64,000 bases of DNA from Byssovorax sp. (GTDB taxonomy: Bacteria > Myxococcota_A > Polyangia > Polyangiales > Polyangiaceae). The notes beneath the pieces are model-generated. The model searched no databases. It had not been told where the DNA came from and saw nothing but the letters and a program-made list of their open reading frames with translations. Location of the stretch: positions 1 through 64,000 of the forward strand of contig JANYGI010000007.1 of the NCBI GenBank assembly GCA_025362495.1, in the 5' to 3' direction. The position numbers and the translations under genes were made by a program. Below, piece after piece: positions 6,301-13,560 of the stretch; the stretch's first letter is position 1, and each line of letters begins with the position of its first letter.

Positions 6301-6924
6301 GTGTTGCTCCCCCGCCCCCGCTTCACCGCCTACGGCCTGCGCTCCGCGCTCCGCATCGTGCCCGCCCTCGCGGCCGTGGACGGGCAGGTTCTCGCCGGCC
6401 TCGTGCATGGCCCGGCCGCCCTCGGCCTCCAGCGCACCACGGCGCCCGGCCCGATGCAGCGCCTCGACCTCGCCGCGGCGCAACTCGGCGTCCCCGGCGT
6501 CGACAGCAACGGCGACGTGCACGACTCGGGGCTCATCGCGCTCCACGTGCAGGCGCTGCTCGCGGCCTGGGCGCGGATGACGGGCGCAGGCGTCCCGCAG
6601 GACTACGGGAGCACCCCGGCGGACTTCACGGGCACCGACTCGGCGCGCATGCGCTCGGAAGTCGCCAGCTTTCAGCGCTGGCACAACGATCGCGTCGCGC
6701 AGGGCGCGGCGAAGCTGCCCGAGGACGGCGCGACCGATCCCGCGACCCTTGACGCGCTCCAGCTCATCGGCACCACGCTAATCGCCAACCACGCGGCGCA
6801 GTCGGGCGCCGAAGCCGTCGCACCCTCCAAGCCGGCAGCCGAAAAGGCCGTGGTTCGCTCCAAGCTCCTCGACCTGGGGCTCGCGCTCCTCGCCGGCCTC
6901 GTGCTCTACGAGGCGACCAAGTGA
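6301..6924 (+). CDS. Peptidoglycan-binding-like protein with C-terminal membrane segment, 207 aa
   Basis: GTG 6301 is chosen as the first start after the divergent regulatory gap. Other in-frame starts lie further in. Residues ~45-165 resemble a PG_binding_1 fold (FQRWHNDR, then GATDPATLDALQLIG), a three-helix domain that binds cell wall. Residues ~187-203 (LLDLGLALLAGLVLYEA) form a membrane anchor. First gene of the second plus operon. It is probably a virion protein that contacts peptidoglycan during entry, by analogy with membrane phages. The fold call is moderate. Confidence 0.5.
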   Translation: MLLPRPRFTAYGLRSALRIVPALAAVDGQVLAGLVHGPAALGLQRTTAPGPMQRLDLAAAQLGVPGVDSNGDVHDSGLIALHVQALLAAWARMTGAGVPQDYGSTPADFTGTDSARMRSEVASFQRWHNDRVAQGAAKLPEDGATDPATLDALQLIGTTLIANHAAQSGAEAVAPSKPAAEKAVVRSKLLDLGLALLAGLVLYEATK

Positions 6925-7748
6925 GCGGCGATGGGATCTACTGGCGGCACAGCGATCCGCGCGGCCTCGACGCGGGCGCGGCCGCGGCCTCGGCGCGGGC
7001 GAGTCTCGGCGCGTGGGGCTCCGACACGACCAGCGTCGCCGATCTTCGCGCGCTCCTCGCTGGCTGGACGCTCCAGGCGAGCGACCTCGCGGACGGCGTA
7101 CACCGCGACGCTCAAGGCGCGCTCACGGCGCGCTCGTTCCCGGTGACCGGCGAGCGCGCCACGTGGGCCGGGGCGCTCCTCCGCACGGTCGCGATCCTCG
7201 CCGCGGGCGAGCGCGCCACAGCTTCGATCGACACACTCGGCGGCGGCGCGGCGAACCTCGCCGACGCCTCCGACGACGCCGAGGCGCGCGCCGACCTTTC
7301 GGCGAACCTCAACGCGGCTGGCTTCGGGACCGGGACTCTCGTCGTGCTCGGCCTCGGCCCGCTCGTCCCGCTCCTCGGGCCGTTTCTCGTCGCCGCGGCG
7401 CTCTTTCCGGCGCCCGAGGCCGACACGCGCAAGGCAAAGCTCATCGCGCTCACCGACCAGGTGGCGCGCGTCCTCGACGCCCACCGACAGCGGGAGCGCG
7501 CCGCCGGCAAGCGGCTCTCTTTCACCGCGACCGAGCGCCAGCAGCTCGACACGCTCGTTGCGGCGCAGCGGCAGATCGCGATCGACATGGGCCGCACGGA
7601 CCTCGCGCCGAGCGCGCAATCGCCGCTCGGCTTCCTGAAAGACCTCATCACGCCCGTTGCCGAAGGAGTCGGCGCCGGCATCAAATGGAGCCTGATTGGG
7701 CTCACCGCAGCGCTGGCCCTCTGGGCCTACGTGGAGACGCGACAATGA
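6921..7748 (+). CDS. Membrane protein, 275 aa, unknown
   Basis: The GTG overlaps the previous TGA (GTGA at 6921-6924). Residues 1-130 are Ala-rich and helical. Residues ~135-162 form a long hydrophobic hairpin (LVVLGLGPLVPLLGPFLVAAALF), and the C-terminal residues ~253-271 form a second membrane segment. A charged helix (RQRERAAGKR) lies between them. No family was recognised. Together with its neighbours it forms a run of proteins with C-terminal anchors, as expected for proteins embedded in an internal virion membrane. Confidence 0.6.
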   Translation: MSGDGIYWRHSDPRGLDAGAAAASARASLGAWGSDTTSVADLRALLAGWTLQASDLADGVHRDAQGALTARSFPVTGERATWAGALLRTVAILAAGERATASIDTLGGGAANLADASDDAEARADLSANLNAAGFGTGTLVVLGLGPLVPLLGPFLVAAALFPAPEADTRKAKLIALTDQVARVLDAHRQRERAAGKRLSFTATERQQLDTLVAAQRQIAIDMGRTDLAPSAQSPLGFLKDLITPVAEGVGAGIKWSLIGLTAALALWAYVETRQ

Positions 7749-8341
7749 ATCTCAAGCAGTTCACCCCCCTGTTGATGATCGGCGGCGCGGCCGTCGCTGC
7801 GAAGGTCGGAGGCGACTACGCCGCCGAGCAGTCGACGACCATCAGCGGCACGCGCGGCGCGCGTCCGGCGCTGCTCGGCGCCGCCGCGCTTTTCGCCTGG
7901 TACAAGGGCTATAAGCCGATCGCCGCCGGTATCGGCGCCATGGCGGCGGTCGACGCCTACGGCGCGGTCATGGGCACGACCGACGCCGCGCCCGCGGACG
8001 ACACGAGCGACCCGACGGCGATCACCGCGCCCGCACCGGCGCCGAGCATGAGTGGCACGCACACCAGCGCGCCTAAGGCGAGCGGCACGTTCAACAACCC
8101 GCTGGACCAGAACGGCAACCCTATCGGCGCCCTCGGCTCGGGCTCGAACACGCCGATCACCAACGCCGCCGCCTTCGGACCGGGAGACAACCTCAGCAGC
8201 GCCAGCGCCGGCCCGCTCTCGGCGCTCGCCGGGTTCTTCCAGCCGGTGAACGCCGTCAACAACCTGAACGACGCGGGAGGGCGCGCCTACGCCGCCCGCA
8301 ACAATGCCGGCATTCGCGCGTACGCCACCGGCCGGCGCTGA
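7745..8341 (+). CDS. Small membrane protein with Pro/Ser/Gly-rich tail, 198 aa
   Basis: ATGA overlap with the preceding gene (7745-7748). Two hydrophobic segments lie near the N-terminus (residues ~7-20 and ~40-75). They are followed by an extended Ala/Pro/Thr/Gly/Asn-rich, low-complexity tail (about 80-198) with Tyr/Arg at the end. Directly precedes the candidate capsid gene. The layout of two helices and a flexible tail fits a minor virion or spike-base protein, but no homologue is recognised. Confidence 0.55.
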   Translation: MNLKQFTPLLMIGGAAVAAKVGGDYAAEQSTTISGTRGARPALLGAAALFAWYKGYKPIAAGIGAMAAVDAYGAVMGTTDAAPADDTSDPTAITAPAPAPSMSGTHTSAPKASGTFNNPLDQNGNPIGALGSGSNTPITNAAAFGPGDNLSSASAGPLSALAGFFQPVNAVNNLNDAGGRAYAARNNAGIRAYATGRR

Positions 8342-8387
8342 GCCGCGCGCCCCACCTCACCCTCTCGCCTCTCTCGGAGCCCCTCCC

Positions 8388-9266
8388 ATGAACCCGAACA
8401 CGCACGCCGAAACCATCCTCCGCAGCCGCTTCAACCCGGCGCAGTTCCCTGATCTCGTCGTCACCTACGCGAGCTTTTACTGCGCCAAGACGATCCGCCT
8501 CACGGTCGACGCCACCTGGCCCGCGACGACGCCGCGCGCCGCCACCCTGCTGCTTCCCCCGCAGGAGGTGCAGTTTTTCGACTTCAAGCGCAACGAGTCG
8601 ATCGTCATCCCGACCGCGAGCGGCGGCTACGCGCTCCCGAGCACGTGGGCCGACACCAACCTCGACCAGGCGCGCAAGCTCCCCGAGAACACCGCGCTCG
8701 CCATCGACTCGATCGCCTGCGAGATCGAGCCGCTCCAGGTCGGCTATCCTCAGTCGCCCAGCCCCATCGCCACGCCCAGCCTGACGGACAGCGCCTATAC
8801 CGGCAACGCGACGAACCCCGCGACGCGGATCTACATGGCCGATCCGGCCGGCATCGTGCAGCCCGTGGCCACCTATTCGGACCACCCGACCAGCCTGGAA
8901 ATGGGGCTGCGCACCCACTGCGGCTACAAGATCCAGACGCGCACGGACGGGGCGGCGCTGCTCTCCGGCTCGCTGCGCGACGTCGGTTCGGGCGAGCTCG
9001 GGACGAAGCGCGGCGGGTTCGGCGATGGCGTCAACTCGACGGAGAAGCGCGTTCCCGACGGCATCATCTGGGACAACACCAGCACGAAGACGGACGCGGA
9101 ACTCTACTTCTCGATCAAGAACGACGCCTCCATCCTCGTGCCGGTCGCGAGCGTGCCGCAGTACCCGGGCGCCAGCACCTACGCCACCGCGAACGGCGGC
9201 ACGGTGCGGATCCGCGTCACCGTGCGCGGATGGTTCTTCCGGCCGAAGGGCTCGATCAACGTCTGA
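8388..9266 (+). CDS. Candidate major capsid protein, 292 aa
   Basis: ATG 8388 follows CGGAGCCCC, a leader also present before the next gene. The protein is soluble and beta-rich, has no signal peptide or membrane helix, and ends in a clear beta strand (TVRIRVTVRGWFFRP). Residues ~60-115 and ~190-285 show alternating strand patterns, which would suit two stacked jelly rolls. Its length is near that of double-jelly-roll coat proteins of PM2/FLiP-type phages (roughly 270-340 aa). It sits in the centre of the structural operon. The sequence alone does not prove the fold. Alternatives are another beta-rich virion protein or a spike. Confidence 0.45.
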   Translation: MNPNTHAETILRSRFNPAQFPDLVVTYASFYCAKTIRLTVDATWPATTPRAATLLLPPQEVQFFDFKRNESIVIPTASGGYALPSTWADTNLDQARKLPENTALAIDSIACEIEPLQVGYPQSPSPIATPSLTDSAYTGNATNPATRIYMADPAGIVQPVATYSDHPTSLEMGLRTHCGYKIQTRTDGAALLSGSLRDVGSGELGTKRGGFGDGVNSTEKRVPDGIIWDNTSTKTDAELYFSIKNDASILVPVASVPQYPGASTYATANGGTVRIRVTVRGWFFRPKGSINV

Positions 9267-9331
9267 CCGACCCGGGCGCGCCTCGACGCGCGCCGCTCGC
9301 TCTCGCTCGTCCCCCGTCGCCCCGGAGCCCC

Positions 9332-9808
9332 ATGGATACCATCGTTCGCGCCGTCCCTACCTGCGAGCTGACCCGCGCTGCGCGCGTCGATCTGCTGCAA
9401 ACGCAGGTCGAAACCAACGCCCTATCGCTTATCCTGCCCACGGACCGCGCGGGCCTCGTGCTCGTCGGGTGCCTGCTCACCGCCACGCCGACGACCTACG
9501 CCGGACACGCCGCGCTCTCCTCCACCGGCGGGCAGGTGCCGATCGATGATCTCGACCTCTGGCTTTCGTGGGACGAAGCGCACGCCGTCACGCCCTCGAC
9601 CGATGTCGCGGGCGCCGTGATTCAGCTCGCCGGTTACGCGGAGGCGCGTACGTACGATCTTGGCTTTCGGCTGCTCGAGAGCCGCGTGCCCGACAACACG
9701 CAGAACCTCACCGCCAAGGTGCGCGGGCGCTTCGCGGGCGGCGGCGCCTCGGGCTTCCCGGTGGATGTTCGCCTCGGGTTCACCGCGTTCTTTCGGCGCG
9801 ATCGCTGA
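9332..9808 (+). CDS. Beta-rich companion virion protein, 158 aa
   Basis: ATG 9332 follows the same CGGAGCCCC leader as the candidate capsid gene. Predominantly beta, with no membrane segment. The C-terminal strands (NLTAKVRGRF, VDVRLGFTAFFRRD) echo the end of the preceding protein. It could be a single jelly-roll minor capsid or penton protein produced at high level. The similarity is by eye and short. No catalytic motif is visible. Confidence 0.45.
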   Translation: MDTIVRAVPTCELTRAARVDLLQTQVETNALSLILPTDRAGLVLVGCLLTATPTTYAGHAALSSTGGQVPIDDLDLWLSWDEAHAVTPSTDVAGAVIQLAGYAEARTYDLGFRLLESRVPDNTQNLTAKVRGRFAGGGASGFPVDVRLGFTAFFRRDR

Positions 9809-9809
9809 C

Positions 9810-10499
9810 ATGTGGTGCGAGCTCGTTCCGCCGCAGCCGGCGACATTCGCCGACGACGACGGCGGGGCGCGCCTCGTGTCCCTCGACGACGACGGCGCTA
9901 CCGCGTGGACTCTCGAAATCACCGCCACGCTCTCGGGCGTTCCGGTACTGCTCGGCCGCGTCCTCGTTCTTCCCGGCCGTGCATCCCGCGCCGTGGCCAT
10001 CGTCCACGCGCCCGACGCTACCGGCTATGAAATCACCGGGGCCGTCCCGCCGGTGCGCAACGGGTCGCCGCGCCGAGCGCGGGTCGGGCTCTCGCGCGCG
10101 TGCTGCGCGCCGTCGTCGCCGCTCGTCGCCGTCGCGGGGGGCTCGGTACTCCTCGGCGACGTGGGCGCGGCCTACGACCTGGCGGTGAGCGCCACGAGCG
10201 GCACCGTCGCCGGCTACCCGTGCGCCCTCGGCACGGGACAACAGAAAAGCTGGCTCCGCGCCTCGGCGCCTAGCAGCAACGCCAGCGGCGTTTACCTCGT
10301 GCTCGCCGACGCCACCACGCCGCCCGGCTCTGGCGCGCCCACTCTCGCTCCGGTGCCGATCGCGCCGGGGCAATCGATCGTCCTCGCCGAGCCGCGCTTG
10401 TTCGCGGCCGGCCTGTCCTGGGTCTGTTCTTCCTCGCCCGCCGTCGTCACTCCCGTAACCGGGCTTCTCGTTTCCGCGCTCGTCGAACGGCGCGGGTGA
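9810..10499 (+). CDS. Hypothetical virion-like protein, 229 aa
   Basis: Starts one base after the previous stop (TGACATG), so it is translationally linked. Beta-rich and Ala/Val/Ser-rich, with Pro-rich turns and several Cys, but no signal peptide. A hydrophobic C-terminal strand pattern ends in ERRG. By position it could be a spike, vertex or receptor-binding protein. It has no recognised domain. Confidence 0.5.
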   Translation: MWCELVPPQPATFADDDGGARLVSLDDDGATAWTLEITATLSGVPVLLGRVLVLPGRASRAVAIVHAPDATGYEITGAVPPVRNGSPRRARVGLSRACCAPSSPLVAVAGGSVLLGDVGAAYDLAVSATSGTVAGYPCALGTGQQKSWLRASAPSSNASGVYLVLADATTPPGSGAPTLAPVPIAPGQSIVLAEPRLFAAGLSWVCSSSPAVVTPVTGLLVSALVERRG

Positions 10500-10511
10500 A
10501 AGGCTTTCCTC

Positions 10512-10958
10512 ATGCTCTCCGCACCCTCGTTCTCTCGCCGCTTCGCGCGCGTCCTCGCCGCCCTGGCGCCGTTCTTCATGTTCTGCGGCCTCGCCGGCTC
10601 CATGCTCGCGTGCAACCTCGCCGAGGCTCGCCCGACGCGCCCCACCGGCGCCGCCGTCGTCGCGCCCGCACCGAAGGCCATCACCTCGACCTCGACGCCG
10701 CAGCAGCAGGCGCAGGGGCAGTGCCAGCCGTGCAAGGGCACGCACGTCGGGTCGTTCGTCTGGGTCATCGACCCGACGATCGACAGTCACCCGGCGGAAT
10801 CCCTCGTGCAGGCGCTCGACACCTCAACGTGCACGGCCTCGATCGTCACCGTCGATCCCAATGTCTCCATGGGCCTGCTCACGCGGATCGTTCCCCTCGG
10901 CCAGGCTGACGCGCCGGTCGTCACGCCGACGCCGGCCTACATCGTGATCACGCAGTAG
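10512..10958 (+). CDS. Exported or membrane-anchored protein, 148 aa
   Basis: Residues ~10-35 form a strong hydrophobic segment (VLAALAPFFMFCGLAGSMLAC), either an uncleaved anchor or a lipobox-like signal ending at Cys35. A Pro/Thr/Gln-rich linker follows (PAPKAITSTSTPQQQAQ), then a C-terminal beta-rich domain with CQPC (about residues 74-77), a CxxC pair that could bind metal or form a disulfide. It may be a virion-membrane protein exposed to the periplasm. Confidence 0.55.
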   Translation: MLSAPSFSRRFARVLAALAPFFMFCGLAGSMLACNLAEARPTRPTGAAVVAPAPKAITSTSTPQQQAQGQCQPCKGTHVGSFVWVIDPTIDSHPAESLVQALDTSTCTASIVTVDPNVSMGLLTRIVPLGQADAPVVTPTPAYIVITQ

Positions 10959-10969
10959 GCGCACCGCCG

Positions 10970-11659
10970 ATGGTTGCCGCCCTCGCCCTCACGCCCGCGC
11001 TGCGCGCCGAGTATTCGGCGCTCGCCGCCTCGTGCCAGCTCACCGCCGCGATGCGCGCCAGCACCTCGGCCGGCGCGCGAAAGATCCTCGCGGCCGCCGC
11101 GCGTTACCGCGACGTCGAGAGCGCGACTGGCGTCCCCTGGGCCGTCGTCGGCGCGATCCACCAGCTCGAGAGCGGCGGCGCTTTTACGCGGCATCTGCAC
11201 AACGGCGACAGCCTGAAGAGCCGCACCACGCACACGCCCGCGGGACGGCCCGCGGCCGGCTCGCCGCCCTTCACGTGGGAGGCGTCCGCAGCCGACGCCC
11301 TGGAGCTCGCCGGCTTCACGCTCGCGCGCTCCTGGAGCCTGCCCGAGACGCTGTACCGCCTCGAGTCGTACAACGGCTTCGGCTACCGACTCCACCACCC
11401 GGGCACGCTCACGCCGTACCTGTGGGCCGGCACCACGCACTATACGCGCGGGAAATACGGCGCCGATGGGCGCTGGGATCCGCTCCTCGCCTCGCAGCAG
11501 CCGGGCGCCGTCGCCCTGCTCCTGGCGCTGCGAGACCTCGGCGCCGTCGTGCCGGTGCTCGACTCGATCTCAACCTCGCCCGGGAAGACGTCCCCCGGGC
11601 TCGCCGTCGCCGCGATCGCCGCGGCGCTCGGCCTCCTCTGGACGCTCGCCACCGACTGA
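10970..11659 (+). CDS. Lysozyme/transglycosylase-like muralytic protein with C-terminal membrane anchor, 229 aa
   Basis: Residues 45-150 carry the pattern of a goose-type/transglycosylase-like lysozyme fold. Candidate catalytic Glu67 lies in AIHQLESGGAF, followed by a Tyr-rich region (LYRLESYNGFGYR) and THYTRGKYGADG. These enzymes cleave the glycan backbone of peptidoglycan. The C-terminus (LAVAAIAAALGLLWTLA, ~208-226) is a membrane segment. With the NlpC/CHAP-like protein at 1991-2599 it gives the element two wall-cutting activities. Which acts in entry and which in lysis is unknown. Confidence 0.6.
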   Translation: MVAALALTPALRAEYSALAASCQLTAAMRASTSAGARKILAAAARYRDVESATGVPWAVVGAIHQLESGGAFTRHLHNGDSLKSRTTHTPAGRPAAGSPPFTWEASAADALELAGFTLARSWSLPETLYRLESYNGFGYRLHHPGTLTPYLWAGTTHYTRGKYGADGRWDPLLASQQPGAVALLLALRDLGAVVPVLDSISTSPGKTSPGLAVAAIAAALGLLWTLATD

Positions 11660-11669
11660 GAGGCTTTTC

Positions 11670-11834
11670 ATGAGCGCCACCAAGCCGCGCACGATCAAGA
11701 CACGTCACGCGACCGTCGTCGTTTACGAACACAAGACGCCGAAAAAGTCGGCCGCGAAGAAGAAGCCGGCGAAGCGCCGTAGCGCGAAGAAGACCGCCAA
11801 GCGCCGCGCCCGACGCAGCTCCTCGGGGCTGTGA
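11670..11834 (+). CDS. Protamine-like basic peptide, 54 aa
   Basis: A short N-terminal beta segment (TRHATVVVYEHK) is followed by about 33 residues that are nearly all Lys, Arg, Ala and Ser (KKSAAKKKPAKRRSAKK and similar), resembling histone-H1 tails or protamines. It probably binds and condenses nucleic acid, as packaged-genome proteins of some small phages do. It sits among structural genes between the lysozyme and a small helical protein. Its stop overlaps the next ATG. Confidence 0.6.
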   Translation: MSATKPRTIKTRHATVVVYEHKTPKKSAAKKKPAKRRSAKKTAKRRARRSSSGL

Positions 11835-12181
11835 TGGGACGCGCCGCCGTCAGTCTGCGCGACCGCGAGGCGCTCTGTGCGAGCCTTCGCGCCCAGCTCA
11901 AGACGATCGACCCCGAGCATTCGGCCGCCGCGGCGGCGCAGGACCCCACCGCGTTCGTGCGCGGCTACGCGAACCTCCTAAACCACATCGCCTACGAGCT
12001 GATGCGCGTGGGCCACGCCGACGTCGCGCACCGCCGCGCGGCGCGCATCTTCGAGATGACCGAACCGAGCACGGCCCGCTCGAGCGCCGACGCTTTCGCG
12101 AAGACGCGCCCGAGCGCGAGCGGCCAACGGTCCAAAAAGAAGGCGCCATCGACGAAGAAGCCGCGCCCGCGGGGCTGGTAG
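11834..12181 (+). CDS. Small helical protein with basic tail, 115 aa
   Basis: ATG 11834 shares its A with the previous TGA. A GTG three bases earlier is an alternative start. Residues 1-75 are alpha-helical. The last 35 residues are Lys/Arg/Pro/Ser-rich (RSKKKAPSTKKPRPRGW), like the neighbouring peptide. It may also associate with DNA in the virion. No known domain. Confidence 0.55.
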   Translation: MGRAAVSLRDREALCASLRAQLKTIDPEHSAAAAAQDPTAFVRGYANLLNHIAYELMRVGHADVAHRRAARIFEMTEPSTARSSADAFAKTRPSASGQRSKKKAPSTKKPRPRGW

Positions 12182-12186
12182 ACGCC

Positions 12187-13116
12187 GTGGCGCACGCTAA
12201 CTTCAGGGCCTACCACGAGCGCTTGACCGGCCGCGACGAGCGCGCCGCCGTGCGCGCCAAGGCGCAAAAGCTGGAGGCGCGGCGGCGCGAACGCTCCAGC
12301 GCCGCGCGCCAGCGGACGCGCCGCGCCGTGCTCTTCTGTCTCGCTCGCCTCGCCGAGGCGCAGCGGATCACGGGCGCCGCCCTGGCGGAGAAGCTCGACG
12401 CCGAGCGCGCGATCCGCGACGACGCACGCGAGCGCGAGAAGAGCCGCTGCCGACAGCGCGATATCCGCGCCGAGCGGCCAAAGACGACCACGGACAAGGC
12501 GGACCGCAAGCGCCGCCTTTCGGCCGCCGCGGCCGAGTGCCGCGCCATCACCAGGCGCGCCAGCGCGAGCACGCGCGCGATCTTCGAGCGGGCCGCGCGC
12601 GCGCTGCGCGCCGAGCGCGACGCCGAGCGCGCATTCTCCGCGGCCCTCTGCGCTGCGCGCAAGACCAAGCTCAAGAGCCACGTTCGAGGCCGCGTAGCGC
12701 AGGCCAAGGCCGCGATCCGCGAGGATATCGACCTGCGGCGCGGCGCGCGGCGCGTGGCGCGGCCGGCGAAGCGCGGCCCGAGCGCGGCCGAGGCACGGGC
12801 GCAGAGCGACCACGAGACAGAGGCCGACATCGAGGTCAACGCGCCGCGCCTTCTGCCCCTCTGGCACCGGGTGAAGCGCTCGATCGTCGCCGGTCGCAAC
12901 CGAAGCCGCCTCGAGACTTTTTACGAATACGCGGAGAGCCTCGGCGACTCGAACGAGCTTGCCGAGGCCGACGACGCCGCCATGGCGGCCGGCGAGGAAG
13001 AAGCGCGCCAGCACTACGCCGGCCTCGCCAGCACGAAACCTGGGCGACCCGTAAGCGCCGCGCGCAAGGCGAGCGGCGCGACCGCGCGCAACCGCGCAGC
13101 CGGGGTGCCGTTTTGA
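12187..13116 (+). CDS. Arg/Ala-rich coiled-coil protein, 309 aa
   Basis: GTG 12187 lies five bases after the preceding stop. Residues ~5-215 are a nearly continuous Arg/Ala/Glu helix with heptad character and high positive charge. Residues ~220-260 (LLPLWHRVKRSIVAGRNRSRLETFYEYAE) form a more globular, conserved-looking segment. The tail is again basic. It could be an internal core or DNA-binding protein, or a scaffold. The Arg and Ala richness partly reflects GC content, so the composition is weak evidence by itself. Confidence 0.55.
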   Translation: MAHANFRAYHERLTGRDERAAVRAKAQKLEARRRERSSAARQRTRRAVLFCLARLAEAQRITGAALAEKLDAERAIRDDAREREKSRCRQRDIRAERPKTTTDKADRKRRLSAAAAECRAITRRASASTRAIFERAARALRAERDAERAFSAALCAARKTKLKSHVRGRVAQAKAAIREDIDLRRGARRVARPAKRGPSAAEARAQSDHETEADIEVNAPRLLPLWHRVKRSIVAGRNRSRLETFYEYAESLGDSNELAEADDAAMAAGEEEARQHYAGLASTKPGRPVSAARKASGATARNRAAGVPF

Positions 13117-13559
13117 GCGAAGCGATCCGCTACCACGACGGCGCCGGCCTTCAGCGCGTCGCGACCATCGAGCGCAGCCCCGGCCGGGATACCCTCGTGC
13201 TCGCGCTGCAAGGGGGCGCCACGCGCCTTCCGCTCTCGACCTCGACGCGGGCCCGCGGGTCGGTCGTCTCGCACCACGTGCCCACCGTGGCGGCCTTCGC
13301 GGCCTACGCGCTCCTCGCGTGGTTTCAGGCGAGGCGCGCGCCGTACGGCGCCCGCGCCGCCTTCGCGGTCGACGGGCGCGTCTTCGTCGCGGTGCACCAG
13401 CAGCACCCGCCGGACAGCGGCCACGCGGCGCCACACCCGGGCGTCACGCTGCTCGACGCGACCGCCGCGGCGCTGGACGAGCCTCCAGGCGGTCGCGGCG
13501 GCGCGCTCCTCGTGCTCCTGGCGATCGCCCTGGCGGCCGCCGTTGTCGCGTCCGACTGA
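13113..13559 (+). CDS. Hypothetical protein with two hydrophobic segments, 148 aa
   Basis: TTG start overlapping the previous TGA (TTGA, 13113-13116). The coupled arrangement is what supports this rare start. N-terminal beta strands (~1-45), a hydrophobic helix (VAAFAAYALLAWF, ~50-65), a soluble middle, and a terminal membrane helix (ALLVLLAIALAAAVVA, ~130-146). Last gene of the second plus operon, ending one base before the integrase gene's stop. It resembles the other anchored proteins. Function unknown. Confidence 0.5.
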   Translation: MSEAIRYHDGAGLQRVATIERSPGRDTLVLALQGGATRLPLSTSTRARGSVVSHHVPTVAAFAAYALLAWFQARRAPYGARAAFAVDGRVFVAVHQQHPPDSGHAAPHPGVTLLDATAAALDEPPGGRGGALLVLLAIALAAAVVASD

Positions 13560-13560
13560 C

